64,000 nt of DNA, taken from NCBI GenBank assembly GCA_964574815.1, contig CAZNPL010000029.1, positions 21,883 to 85,882 of the forward strand. The letters run 5' to 3'. The notes under the pieces were generated by a model that did not search any database, was not told the DNA's origin, and saw only the letters and a list, made by a program, of their open reading frames with translations. Position numbers and translations under genes: made by a program. Positions 1-8,850 of the stretch are shown in pieces (positions within the stretch are counted from its first letter, which is position 1; each line of letters starts with the position of its first letter). Source of the stretch: CAZNPL01 sp964574815 (GTDB taxonomy: Bacteria; Planctomycetota; Phycisphaerae; UBA1845).

Positions 1-233
1 ACCACGATGGTCCCCTGTGCGTCGACGTTGATGATGATCTCACGGAGCGTGGCGCTGATCGGCCCGCCCGACTTGGCGAACGGCAGGGCTATGTCGATCT
101 CGCGCTCCTCCTGGTGGAACGTCGTCGCAACCAGAAAGAAGATGAGCAACAGAAAGACCATGTCGATCATGGGGGTGATCTCGATGGTGGCCGTCGCCGC
201 AACGCCGTTCTTTTCTCGTGCTCTGATCAGCAT
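1..233 (-). CDS. exbD: ExbD/TolR biopolymer transport protein (3' part outside window)
   Basis: The 5' part of an ExbD/TolR-type protein; 77 residues are visible before the window edge. A short basic N-terminus is followed by one membrane helix with the family signature ITPMIDMVFLLLIFFL; Asp24 in this helix is the conserved proton-carrying residue. A periplasmic domain then begins (FHQEEREIDIALPFAKSGG). The ATG at 233 lies 12 bp after the exbB stop, and a GAGG Shine-Dalgarno overlaps that stop (TTTGAGGATCC), so the two are translationally linked. Known role: ExbD with ExbB forms an inner-membrane motor that uses the proton motive force to energise envelope processes. The partner here is unknown; the TPR protein upstream in the same block is a candidate. 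Confidence 0.9.
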   Translation of the reverse strand, partial: MLIRAREKNGVAATATIEITPMIDMVFLLLIFFLVATTFHQEEREIDIALPFAKSGGPISATLREIIINVDAQGTIV

Positions 234-245
234 CGTTCGGGATCC

Positions 246-1070
246 TCAAACGGCAGCGGTATCAACGGTTTTCTCTGCTTTCCGGGCGGGATCGGCCGAG
301 TCGTCCTGGCTGCCGTTTCCGCCAGCCGCGGCAGACGCGGCGCCCGGTGGAAATGATGGGGCCGCGGCGTGGGCATACTCATCGATGAAGTCGACGGCCA
401 TCGCGTCGATGTCGGAGACGAGCCGTTCGATCTTCGATGAGAGCCAGTGGTATGCGATCAGGACGGGTATCGCGATGAGCAGGCCCGCCGCGGTCGTGAT
501 CAGCGCCTCGTAGATGCCTTCGGCCAGAAGTTCCGTCCGGCCTAGCGCCTCGCCGGAGCCGGCGACCGTTTGAAACGCCCGGATCATTCCGAAGATCGTT
601 CCGAGCAGCCCCATCAGCGGTGCAATCGAGGCGATGACAGACAATGCCCGCAGGTACTTTCGCAGGTGCAGGACCACCCGCTCCCCGGCCTCCTGCACGT
701 GTTTCTCGACGAGCTCGACCGAGTGGCCGAGCCGCTTGATGCCGGCCTCAAAAACAGCCGCGATCGGGCTACCGTTGTTGCGGCAGTATTCCACGGCCGC
801 CCGGCGTTCCTTCCTCTGATCATCTATGACGTTCTTCAGGCCGGGCAGGAATTCGGGCGGGATGACCCTCGAGCGACGAAGGCTCACCAGCCGCTCGAGA
901 ATGACCGTCAGGGCGATGAACGACGCGATGGCGATGGGGACCATCATCGGACCGCCCTTGACGACGAAATCCCAGACGGAATCGACACCGCCGGCGGAGG
1001 CGGCCTCCGTCGGCGCCGCGTTCGCCGCCTGGCCTAGCAGGGACACGATTAATGCGTTCAGGGTTTGCAT
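246..1070 (-). CDS. exbB: ExbB/TolQ/MotA-family proton channel
   Basis: A 274-residue MotA/TolQ/ExbB proton channel. It has an N-terminal hydrophobic stretch, a first core helix (GGPMMVPIAIASFIALTVIL, residues about 39-58), a cytoplasmic loop, and two closely spaced helices including SVIASIAPLMGLLGTIFGMI, the family hallmark. The C-terminal tail is rich in Ala/Gly/Pro. It lies 55 bp downstream of the TPR protein and 12 bp upstream of exbD on the same strand. Together with ExbD it should form a pmf-driven stator-like complex in the inner membrane. It could be called TolQ, but no TolA, TolB or Pal is visible here, so the ExbB-type name is used loosely. Confidence 0.9.
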   Translation of the reverse strand: MQTLNALIVSLLGQAANAAPTEAASAGGVDSVWDFVVKGGPMMVPIAIASFIALTVILERLVSLRRSRVIPPEFLPGLKNVIDDQRKERRAAVEYCRNNGSPIAAVFEAGIKRLGHSVELVEKHVQEAGERVVLHLRKYLRALSVIASIAPLMGLLGTIFGMIRAFQTVAGSGEALGRTELLAEGIYEALITTAAGLLIAIPVLIAYHWLSSKIERLVSDIDAMAVDFIDEYAHAAAPSFPPGAASAAAGGNGSQDDSADPARKAEKTVDTAAV

Positions 1071-1125
1071 TCCGTCACGTACTCCCGGCGTCTGATGATG
1101 CCCTTTACGTTCAACGTTCCCGTCC

Positions 1126-4100
1126 TTACCGGCCTGGGAGCGATCCGTTCATGTTGGCGTCGAGCCGCTCAGCGGCGAGGCGCCCCCAGTTGGTATCCGC
1201 GTATTTCTCGGTCACTTGTTTAAATTGCTGTCTGGCCTCGACGTGCTTGGCCAGCTTTTCGAAGCAGCGTCCCGCTTCGTAGAGGGCGGCCGCGCTCCAT
1301 TCAGGATAAGCATAGAGTATGTCGACCTTGAGCAGTTCGCGGGCGGCGTCCTCGTATTCATTCTTCGCGAAGAGGCACTCGCCGATCTGGAACTGAGCCC
1401 GGGCGGCGGTTGGTCCCTCGTGCTTGTCGACGACTTTGTGGTAGGCCGCGATGGCTTCGGCGTACCGTTGCTGGTTTTCTCGCGTCCACCCCAGGCCGAA
1501 CTGAGCCTGGAACCATTGTTCGCTTTTTGGGAATTGTTCGAGGAATCGGCTGAAGGTGCGCTCTGCGCGCGCCCAGCGCTGCAGCACGGAAAGGGAATCG
1601 CCGAGTCGGAGAAGGGCGGCCGGGTAGGCGGGATCCGACGGGAAATCGTCAACCACTCGCGTTAGGTAGGGCACGGCGCGTTCGTGGCGATCCGCTCTGA
1701 ACAAGGCCTCGCCGCAGAAGTAGGCCGCCGAGGCCGTGAGCCCGCTGTCGGGAAACTCGTCGAGAAGCCTCCCGAACAGGGTTGCCGCTTTCTCGAAGTT
1801 CTGAAGTTCGAACTCGCAGACGGCGAGGCTGTAGATAGCCTGCTCCCGGAGGTCGCACGGAGCGTCGGCCGACGGTTGATCGAGCAGAGTGTGCAGGCGG
1901 CGCAAGAGCTCGGCGGCGGCGTTGTGGCGGCCGGCTTCTGTTTCGATGACGGCCAGTTCAAGCAGGGCGTGTAACCGCAGCGGGCCGACTGACTTTCGGG
2001 CGAGTAGCTGCCGATAGGCCTTAGCTGACTCCTCGTCGCTTTTCAGTTGGTGCAAAGACCAGGCTTTCTCGTACAGCAAAGCCGACGCCAAGGTCGGATC
2101 GAGTCGGTCGGCCTCGCAACGTTTCATGAGCTCCAGGGCGTCCTCAAAACGCTCCTGACGCGCGACAGCAATGGCCAATTGCGCGCGGCCGCGCTGCGTG
2201 CCATCGTCGCCAGGATGTTCTTCGATAAAGCGCGACAGCGCCGTCTCGGCCTCGGCGTACTTGCCGGCGGCGACGAGCGCCTGCCCTTGCTGGAGGAGCG
2301 CGGGGGCTTTCAGATTCTGACCCGAATCGTCGGATCCGACGCGACTGAATCGGTCGGCGGCCTCGTCGAACCGCCCAGTTTTCATCGCGATGGCGCCGAG
2401 GTGGTTCAAAGCGTGCGATTTGAATCGCGAATTCCCGGCCGCCAGTACTTCCTCGAGAGCGCCACCCGCGTTCGCCAGATCGCCCATGGCCAAAAGCGTC
2501 TGTCCGCGTTCGAACAGCGCCTGGAGCCGATGGGGAGACTTGGGAAAGCGATTCAGCAATCGGTCGAAACTTTCGAGCGCCTCGGCGTTTAGTCCGATGC
2601 GGTATTGTGCGAGGCCCAGTTTCAAAAGCGCCTCATCGGCGGCGGGCACGTCCACGCCCTTGTTCAGATACGCCATCAAGTGTTGCTTGGCTTGGTTCCA
2701 ATCCTCGTGTTGGAACGCGATGTCTCCCAGCGCGAGTAGAGCCCCGCGGAATTGATCAGGCACTTCCGAGCGGCCGAAGGGAAGCAGTAACTGCTGGGCT
2801 TCGTCGAATCGCTGCAGGCGATGGAACGTAATGCCAAGTCGGAATTCGGCCTTCGTGCGCCGCTCGGATTCGGGATACTTGTTCAGAAACGCCTCATAGC
2901 TGCGCGCAGCGTCGTCGTAGCCGGCGCTGAGGAAGTGGTTCTCAGCGGCCAGAAAAGCGACGTTCGTGGCCAGCGGACTTTCGGGATAGGTTTCCAGGAA
3001 CTGAGTGCAGAGGTTTCCGCTTTCGTCGAACGCTTGCAGGTGGTGCTTGGCGAGGGCCTGCAATCGCAATGCATCGGGCGCCAGCACATGCGGCTCGAAC
3101 TTGGCCTGAAATTCACGGAAAAGGTCTTCCGCCGCCTGGTAATCACCGCGCCGGAGCAGGGCCACCGCGCGATCAAAAGTCATTTCGGCTGCGAGATCGC
3201 CACCGGGAGACTCCTCCAACGCCCTTTCGAGCAGGTCCGCCGCGTCCGCGTGGTCGCCGCGACGCAGGCGGCACTTGGCAGCATAATACAGCGCCTCAGA
3301 GCGCAATGCTTCATGCTCGTCGGCGATGGCGTCGAATGTCCGTTGGGCGCGATCAATTTCGCCTGAGTCCAATCGCACGCGCGCTCTGAGCAGCCGCGCG
3401 TCGGCCGCCAGCGGACTCTCGGGGAAACGCTCGAGAAGCCGGTTGAGAAGGCTTGCGGCGTTGCTGTTTTCACCGGCGTTCTGGAGGATCAACGCAAGGC
3501 CGTAAAGGGCATCGGGCAGGAAGGGGCCGCTGTCACCTTCAACAATACGCCGATAGACGCGCCGGGCGTCGGCAAGCGCGCCACTGTGGTGATGGCACTC
3601 GGCCAGCAGCAGGGTGGCGTGTTGGGCGAATGGCCCGTCGGGTTGGCGGGCCAATAGCGCCGCAAAGCGATCAGCGGCCGCCGCGTAGTCCTGCCGGCTC
3701 ATGAGTGCCAACGCCCGGAAGTACTCAGCTCGTTCACGCAACGGGCTGTCGGGCCAGCGCGAGGCGATCAGTACCGCGTGCTCGACGGCGCCGTCGTACT
3801 CGCCAGCGTAGTAGAGCGCCTCGGCCGCGCCGGCCGCTGCGTCGTCGGCCAGCTCGTGGTTGGCGAAATCGTCGATGACGCGCTGAAATGCCGTCGCCGC
3901 CGGCTCGTACGCTTTCAGCAAGAGGTGGCATTGGCCGAGCATGGTGGCGGTCTCGGCCGCGTAGGGGAAGTTGTCGTCCGAAGGCAGTTGCGTCAGCTCG
4001 CCGACAGCTTCGGTGTACTTTTCCACACGAAAAAGACTGACCGCCAAGCCGTACCGGGCCACCGGCGCCTTCTCGTGGTCGGTGTGATCTTCCAGAAAGG

Positions 4101-4299
4101 CACGGTACTCACGGGCGGCCAGGTCGTAGAGGCCGCGGTTAAGCAGACCGTTGCCGGTGTGATAGGCGCGCAGCGAGGCGTCAACCTCGGCGCCGCGCTC
4201 GGCCGCGGCCAACGACGACGAGCTCACGACGCAAATGGTGGTCGTCACAATCACGAAGTCTCGTGCGAGAGCGACAGAGTATGAATGCGAATGAGACAT
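1126..4299 (-). CDS. Large secreted/periplasmic tetratricopeptide-repeat protein
   Basis: A protein of 1057 residues built almost wholly of TPR repeats. The chosen start is ATG 4299, which has AAGGA about 8 bp upstream and gives a signal peptide with hydrophobic core FVIVTTTICVVSSSSLAAA; an in-frame start 45 bp upstream would put a charged extension ahead of it. The repeats resemble those of outer-membrane assembly lipoproteins (YbgF/BamD type; for example YDLAAREYRAFLEDH, AVSLFRVEKYTEAVGEL). There are roughly two dozen repeats. It sits between the M56 peptidase and ExbB/ExbD on the same strand, so it is a plausible periplasmic scaffold or load for the Exb motor; that is inference from order only. 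Confidence 0.85.
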   Translation of the reverse strand: MSHSHSYSVALARDFVIVTTTICVVSSSSLAAAERGAEVDASLRAYHTGNGLLNRGLYDLAAREYRAFLEDHTDHEKAPVARYGLAVSLFRVEKYTEAVGELTQLPSDDNFPYAAETATMLGQCHLLLKAYEPAATAFQRVIDDFANHELADDAAAGAAEALYYAGEYDGAVEHAVLIASRWPDSPLRERAEYFRALALMSRQDYAAAADRFAALLARQPDGPFAQHATLLLAECHHHSGALADARRVYRRIVEGDSGPFLPDALYGLALILQNAGENSNAASLLNRLLERFPESPLAADARLLRARVRLDSGEIDRAQRTFDAIADEHEALRSEALYYAAKCRLRRGDHADAADLLERALEESPGGDLAAEMTFDRAVALLRRGDYQAAEDLFREFQAKFEPHVLAPDALRLQALAKHHLQAFDESGNLCTQFLETYPESPLATNVAFLAAENHFLSAGYDDAARSYEAFLNKYPESERRTKAEFRLGITFHRLQRFDEAQQLLLPFGRSEVPDQFRGALLALGDIAFQHEDWNQAKQHLMAYLNKGVDVPAADEALLKLGLAQYRIGLNAEALESFDRLLNRFPKSPHRLQALFERGQTLLAMGDLANAGGALEEVLAAGNSRFKSHALNHLGAIAMKTGRFDEAADRFSRVGSDDSGQNLKAPALLQQGQALVAAGKYAEAETALSRFIEEHPGDDGTQRGRAQLAIAVARQERFEDALELMKRCEADRLDPTLASALLYEKAWSLHQLKSDEESAKAYRQLLARKSVGPLRLHALLELAVIETEAGRHNAAAELLRRLHTLLDQPSADAPCDLREQAIYSLAVCEFELQNFEKAATLFGRLLDEFPDSGLTASAAYFCGEALFRADRHERAVPYLTRVVDDFPSDPAYPAALLRLGDSLSVLQRWARAERTFSRFLEQFPKSEQWFQAQFGLGWTRENQQRYAEAIAAYHKVVDKHEGPTAARAQFQIGECLFAKNEYEDAARELLKVDILYAYPEWSAAALYEAGRCFEKLAKHVEARQQFKQVTEKYADTNWGRLAAERLDANMNGSLPGR

Positions 4300-4417
4300 T
4301 GCAGGTTCCTTCACAACAACGGTCCTGGTCTGCCGAAACTGCACCGCCCCTCTCGGCGTTGTACGTGAGCGCGCACCCTATGCGCCGAGATTGGCGTGGC
4401 GAATTCGACCACACGGA

Positions 4418-7126
4418 TCAGGGTCTTAGATTGCTCGGCTCTTCCCCGGCTGTCCGAATCCGTTCGGTCAACTCCGCGATCCGTTGCTCAAGTCGCTGCG
4501 ATTCAGCGAGGTCCTTGTCGGCCAGAAGGTCGTACTGCTGCGCCTGCTCCTGAAACTGCCGGGCGCGGCCTTCAATCAGTTTTGATCGATCTCGCAATTC
4601 GCACACTCGGTCGCAGATCGCTTTTAATTGGGCAATGGCTCGCTTGCGTTCGGGGCCGTAGAGCTTCATTGCACCCTTTTCACGCCGTTCGGCGCGTTCG
4701 GCGAGCTGGTCGGCCTCTTGGGCAAGATTCGCCGCCTCGGATGCAAGAACGCCGGCGCGATGCTCCAGATCGCGTGCACGACGTTGAAGGGCCAGGGCGC
4801 GTTCCTCGTATTGCTGGGACTCGAGTTCTGTTTCGCGAAGCTGCTCTTGCAGGAAAAACCGGGTGGAATCGAACGGCTCGTACGTGATGTCGGCCGACGT
4901 GTGTTCTTCGAGCCCGGTTGCTTCGAACGGTAGAGGGGCGAAGAAGGAACTCGGCTGCGGTGCCGTGGCGGCTGGTTCGTCCGGCGGGTGGATCAGATTT
5001 ATGAAGGCGGCAACGACGGCGTGTTGCGCAGGTGTGGCCTCGATGGCGATGTGGTCCTTCTGGGGCCGCACCAGCACGGGCACGTCGGCACGTGCCAACA
5101 ACGCGGAGAGCGCTTTGAGCTTGCCTTCCGGCAGTACATACGTGCGAACGATACGCTCCTGCTGGCTGCTTGGGACAATTGCTCCCGCAAACAGGTTGGC
5201 GTGCTCGGTAACCGGCAGCGCGAAAGGCGTCGAGGCACTCGCCGCATTCGGTGACCAGATCACATCAGCAGGTTCGGCCGCCGACTTGGTTGCTGCCATC
5301 TCGGCAATCTCGCGGATATTGCGGCTGAGCCGGTCCATTTGTGTCTCTAGGCGAGCTAGCCGTTCGCGAATGTCCCGCTCTTCGGGCTTTGGGGCGGCGG
5401 ATGCTTCAGGTACCTTCTCCTGCCGTGGCTGAGATGTCACGACGACGGGGTTTCCATCGGAATCGACTGCCGCCGCACTCGCGGCGGCCAGATTAGTTGC
5501 GGTCGACGCCAGGCTCGATTCGGCAGGAGTCGCCACCCATCCGGCGATAGCGATTGCTGTCGCCGTGATCATGGCGGTCATCGATCGGCGCGGGGCCACG
5601 TTGTCGATCATCACGGATCTGATCCTCCTTGCCAGGCGTTGTGTTCTGGGCGAAATCGCCCCGATTCCGGCGGCGGGAACGGGACGAAACGAATCGCTCA
5701 GGTATCGCTTTGTGGTGATCAAGGCTTCGGCGTAGGCGCGCCGAGCGCGCGGCAGAATCCAGGTGACCCAGGCGTCGCAGCAAAGGTCCGCTTCCTCGTG
5801 CAGCCTGTGCCGCGCCCACCAGACCAGCGGATGCCACCAGTAGGCTGCGGCGACGACCAACTCCAGCCAGCAGACCCAGTGGTCGCGCCTTGCCAAGTGG
5901 GCAAGCTCATGCAAAACGACCGCACGCCGTCCGATGTCATCGAGCTGATCCCAAAGATCAGCCGGAAGCACGAGTCGAGTTCGCCAGCCACACCAGATCA
6001 GCGGCGACGACCGAGTCGGCACGACCCAGGTATCCGGCGTGCGTCGCAACCCAATCTCCTTTGCGGCTGCGGAAACCAGCGACCGAATCGGCTCCGGGGC
6101 CGGAACGGCGGATCTCAGGCTGTACCGATACGCCGCGATGCGACAGGCCGTAATCAGTACAAAAAGCGCGGCACCGCCGAGCCAGATGCCGGCGGGCAAG
6201 GCCGGAAGACGGCCGACGGCATCGCGTATGGCAACCAGACTGGCGATCCATCGGCGCCAATTGGCGTCAGCCGAACGGCCGGCCTCGACCTTACTTTCGT
6301 CAGTGGCCTCATTTGGCGATCCGGATATCTGGTTGGAGTATGCTTCGGTCTTGTGTCCCGTGGGTGTCGGGTCAAGGTCTGCGAGCGCAGGTACGTGCCA
6401 GTCGTCCAGAATGAGCAGTTTTCCGGAATACCGGCCGTCGACTGCCGGGTTTGGTCTGTGGCTATTCTCCACGGCAGGTGACACTGACGGAGCCTGCTGT
6501 CGGGAGTCTCGCGTTCTGAGTTCGAGGCGCGTGGCCGATTCGTTTTCGGATGGCAGGCTGAGCTCGCGCAGTTCTAGCGGGGGGACATTGGTCGGATCGC
6601 GCCGCTCGCGCGCGGTCTTCTTCTCTTTGGAGGCAAAAGTCCTCGGACGGCGCGCGGCATCGGCCGTGCCTTTGCGCATGTGGGGCAGGTTGTCGTATTC
6701 CCCAGCGGCAGGGCCTTGCTTTCGCGCCGTGACGAAGGTGGGTCTGTTGTCCGATGCGATTGGTGCCGGCGGGTCGCCTTGGGGCTGAGTATCGATCGCG
6801 GCAGCGAGGTCTTGGTCCTTTTCACCGGGTGTTGTTTGAGGCCGGCGTGGCTCTTCAATCGGCTCGCGCTTCTCAGACGCGAGCGCGACGGGGACTGGGT
6901 CGGTCGTTGAAACTTCATCCGATACCCGCGGTACGGCGGGTATCGAAAGCGCCGGCAGCAGCGGCGCGCCGATGAACCACAGAAGGACGATCAGCCAAAG
7001 TGTATGCCGAGTCGTGGGACGGCAGGGCAACCAGCGGCAGATGGCGGCCACCAGCAGTGCCAGGGGAATCGCCGCGAGGGCGTTTCGCCACAGGTGATCC
7101 GTAATGACAAGAGACCACCAAGCCAT
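4418..7126 (-). CDS. BlaR1/MecR1-like M56 family membrane metallopeptidase
   Basis: A 902-residue M56 (BlaR1/MecR1-type) protein. The N-terminus has helices (LAAIPLALLVAAICRWL; LWLIVLLWFIGAPLL), then a long Pro/Arg/Glu-rich linker (about residues 80-290), another helix (GIWLGGAALFVLITACRI), and the zinc site HELAH at 406-410 with the downstream HEEADLCCDAW segment (Glu445 as likely third ligand). The part after residue 500 is not the beta-lactam sensor of BlaR1. It includes a helix, a segment repeatedly mentioning DVPVLVRPQKDHIAIEA, and a long C-terminal coiled coil (about 740-890). ATG 7126 is preferred over an upstream GTG at 7156 because GGAG lies 8 bp before it. It follows blaI by 33 bp. 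By analogy it cleaves or relieves BlaI on a signal; the ligand is unknown. Confidence 0.85.
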   Translation of the reverse strand: MAWWSLVITDHLWRNALAAIPLALLVAAICRWLPCRPTTRHTLWLIVLLWFIGAPLLPALSIPAVPRVSDEVSTTDPVPVALASEKREPIEEPRRPQTTPGEKDQDLAAAIDTQPQGDPPAPIASDNRPTFVTARKQGPAAGEYDNLPHMRKGTADAARRPRTFASKEKKTARERRDPTNVPPLELRELSLPSENESATRLELRTRDSRQQAPSVSPAVENSHRPNPAVDGRYSGKLLILDDWHVPALADLDPTPTGHKTEAYSNQISGSPNEATDESKVEAGRSADANWRRWIASLVAIRDAVGRLPALPAGIWLGGAALFVLITACRIAAYRYSLRSAVPAPEPIRSLVSAAAKEIGLRRTPDTWVVPTRSSPLIWCGWRTRLVLPADLWDQLDDIGRRAVVLHELAHLARRDHWVCWLELVVAAAYWWHPLVWWARHRLHEEADLCCDAWVTWILPRARRAYAEALITTKRYLSDSFRPVPAAGIGAISPRTQRLARRIRSVMIDNVAPRRSMTAMITATAIAIAGWVATPAESSLASTATNLAAASAAAVDSDGNPVVVTSQPRQEKVPEASAAPKPEERDIRERLARLETQMDRLSRNIREIAEMAATKSAAEPADVIWSPNAASASTPFALPVTEHANLFAGAIVPSSQQERIVRTYVLPEGKLKALSALLARADVPVLVRPQKDHIAIEATPAQHAVVAAFINLIHPPDEPAATAPQPSSFFAPLPFEATGLEEHTSADITYEPFDSTRFFLQEQLRETELESQQYEERALALQRRARDLEHRAGVLASEAANLAQEADQLAERAERREKGAMKLYGPERKRAIAQLKAICDRVCELRDRSKLIEGRARQFQEQAQQYDLLADKDLAESQRLEQRIAELTERIRTAGEEPSNLRP

Positions 7127-7159
7127 CCCCAAGTCTCCGTCAGGACGCCCGAACACCGA

Positions 7160-7564
7160 TCAACCGGTCGATCGCTTGTGGTGCTTGCGATCGAGCTCCT
7201 CGACGAGTCGATGAAGTTGATCGATCTCGTCGGCCGACAGCTGCTCGGTTCGAACCAGTTGCAGCACGAGGGGGCCGGCCGCCCCGTCGTAAAGCTGTTC
7301 GAGGAGCTTCTTGGCCCGCGACCGGCTGACCTTCTCACGCGATACTTTGGCGCGATAGACGTACGCCATCCCGCTCTTGTCGCTGCGCACGAAGCCCTTC
7401 TGCTCCAGCCTCGTAAGAAACGTCAGCACCGTTGTATAAGCCACGTTTCGGTCGCGTTGATGGAGATGATTCATCACCTCCCGCACCGTGGAAGGGCCTC
7501 TGTCCCACAGCGCTTTGAGCACCTCGAATTCCGCGCTGCCCAACTCGTATTCGCGATCGGCCAT
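7160..7564 (-). CDS. blaI: BlaI/MecI-family winged-helix transcriptional repressor
   Basis: A 134-residue BlaI/MecI/CopY-family repressor: winged-helix N-terminus (ELGSAEFEVLKALWDRGP, VREVMNHL, VAYTTVLTFLTRLEQKGFV) followed by a C-terminal dimerisation helix region (KKLLEQLYDGAAGPLVLQLV). The segment VAYTTVLTFLTRLEQKGFV matches the family recognition helix region. It is first in the minus-strand block that continues with the M56 peptidase, the usual blaI-blaR1 partnership. Two inverted repeats in its promoter (7595-7633) are candidate autoregulatory operators. No beta-lactamase is encoded nearby, so the regulon here is more likely envelope maintenance than antibiotic resistance. Confidence 0.92.
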   Translation of the reverse strand: MADREYELGSAEFEVLKALWDRGPSTVREVMNHLHQRDRNVAYTTVLTFLTRLEQKGFVRSDKSGMAYVYRAKVSREKVSRSRAKKLLEQLYDGAAGPLVLQLVRTEQLSADEIDQLHRLVEELDRKHHKRSTG

Positions 7565-7594
7565 CGACTATTCTCGGGAGTCTGCTATAACCTA

Positions 7595-7640
7595 CTACAA
7601 TCGTCGTTGGTAGCCTACGACATCTGTCGGAGGGTGTCAA
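7595..7640 (-). promoter_or_regulatory. blaI promoter with two BlaI-type dyad operators
   Basis: Read on the minus strand, a perfect TTGACA (-35, 7640-7635) is followed 17 bp later by TAGGCT (-10, 7617-7612). Two imperfect inverted repeats lie in it. CCTACGACATCTGTCGGAGG (7614-7633, 8 of 9 pairs match around a 2-bp centre) fills the -35/-10 spacer. CTACAATCGTCGTTGGTAG (7595-7613, 7 of 9 pairs) overlaps the -10 and the start region. BlaI/MecI sites in other bacteria also have CTAC/GTAG-type arms. The fit with autorepression is inference. Confidence 0.55.
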
Positions 7641-7698
7641 TGGAAAAGTCCGGGGCGTGCAATTTCCTACATGCGACGACGTAGGGGCGAGGCTGTGC

Positions 7699-8142
7699 TT
7701 ACGAGGGGCTTACGATCGGGGTTCCGTTGGCAATGGAGAGCGTGATGGCTTTGGTGACCAGGTAGATCTCGAAACAGAAGTGCCACTGGATCGCGACCAT
7801 CGCGTTCGCTAAGAGCGCTCCGGTGGCCACGACCTCGCAGACGAGCAGGGCACGGTGTGTCAGAAGAACGACGCTCGCGAACGCGACCAGCCCCAGCTTG
7901 TAGACAATGATGGCTGCCGGGCCGAGTTGGAGCACGCAAGCGGCGATCGGATTAGATTCGCCTAGGAGGTTTTCGTTGTGAGACCAGACCGTAAAACCGA
8001 CGTCAAGAATGCTGATGAGCCAGATCCCGATCAGAAGGCAAATCACTCGGTGCGCTCGCGAGGCCGCGAGGCGGTTTCGCAGCCAGTGGACACGGCCACC
8101 GTAAGTTACGTCAAGATTTCTCGAACGTCCGGTTGCGTTCAT
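7699..8142 (-). CDS. Small integral membrane protein, DUF5658-like
   Basis: A 147-residue protein with a short basic N-terminus and about four hydrophobic helices (VICLLIGIWLISILDVGFTVW; ACVLQLGPAAIIVYKLGLVAFASVVLL; VCEVVATGALLANAMVAIQ). The motif SILDVGFT...LLGESNPIAA in the first half, with an Asp in the first helix and an E-(S)-NP turn, resembles DUF5658 proteins, whose function is unknown. A GGAG lies about 10 bp before ATG 8142. It is on the same strand as blaI but 134 bp upstream of it, and the blaI promoter lies between, so they are probably separate units. Confidence 0.6.
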   Translation of the reverse strand: MNATGRSRNLDVTYGGRVHWLRNRLAASRAHRVICLLIGIWLISILDVGFTVWSHNENLLGESNPIAACVLQLGPAAIIVYKLGLVAFASVVLLTHRALLVCEVVATGALLANAMVAIQWHFCFEIYLVTKAITLSIANGTPIVSPS

Positions 8143-8300
8143 GATAAGATAGCTCCAGCTTGGCTATCGGAAGCGCAGCGATGGCTGATTGACGAACCGA
8201 TAAAAACATGCCTCCGAAGCTGAAAACGCTGAGTATTGCGTACTCTCTTGCCGAATTCGTGCGTGAGTTGCCGCTCGCGGCAAAACTGGAGGGCCTTAAG

Positions 8301-8792
8301 ATGAAGCCTGAGAGCAGCGACCCGCTGTCACATGTTGACGAAGCAGGACGGGTCCGAATGGTGGACGTTTCGAGTAAAGAGCCCTCTGAACGCGTGGCCA
8401 CCGCCTCAGCTGTTGTAACCATGCGTCCCGAAGTGCTCGCAGCTCTTCTCGAAGGCTCATTACGGAAGGGCGAGGCGTTGACCACCGCGAAGTTGGCCGG
8501 GATCAACGGCGCGAAGATGACCAGCCGGCTCGTCCCCCTCTGTCATGTCGTGCCGATCGAGTGGGTCGAGGTTGCTCTTGACCGCCTTGACGAGCGCCGG
8601 CTGAGGATCAGTACCACGGTAAAGACGCACGCGAAGACCGGGGTGGAAATGGAAGCCATGACCGGCGCGGCGACGGCCGCCCTCACGGTTTACGACATGG
8701 CTAAGGCTTCCGACAAGGAAATCACCATCGGCCCGATCCGGCTCGAAGCGAAGACCGGAGGGAAAAGCGGCCCCTTCCGGCGCGGGGTCTGA
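8301..8792 (+). CDS. moaC: Molybdenum cofactor biosynthesis protein MoaC
   Basis: Cyclic pyranopterin monophosphate synthase; with MoaA it converts GTP to the first pterin intermediate of the molybdenum cofactor. Family motifs are present: LSHVDEAGRVRMVDVSSKE, AKMTSRLVPLCHVVP, GVEMEAMTGAATAALTVYDM, and the C-terminal GPIRLEAKTGGKSG. The start at ATG 8301 (163 residues, normal family length) has GGAGG 8 bp upstream; an in-frame ATG at 8208 has no ribosome site and would add 31 residues unlike MoaC. No other moa or moe genes are adjacent. Confidence 0.95.
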   Translation: MKPESSDPLSHVDEAGRVRMVDVSSKEPSERVATASAVVTMRPEVLAALLEGSLRKGEALTTAKLAGINGAKMTSRLVPLCHVVPIEWVEVALDRLDERRLRISTTVKTHAKTGVEMEAMTGAATAALTVYDMAKASDKEITIGPIRLEAKTGGKSGPFRRGV

Positions 8793-8850
8793 TCGGCGTG
8801 GCACGCCGCGACACCCGGACGCGTTCAGTACCGCTCCTAGCGCGCCAAGT

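Noticed and set aside
7..513. 168-residue plus-strand frame at the left end
   Set aside because: It runs antisense to ExbD and the start of ExbB, which have clear family motifs.
8111..8506. 131-residue minus-strand frame across the moaC start
   Set aside because: It is antisense to moaC, whose motifs, length and ribosome site are convincing.
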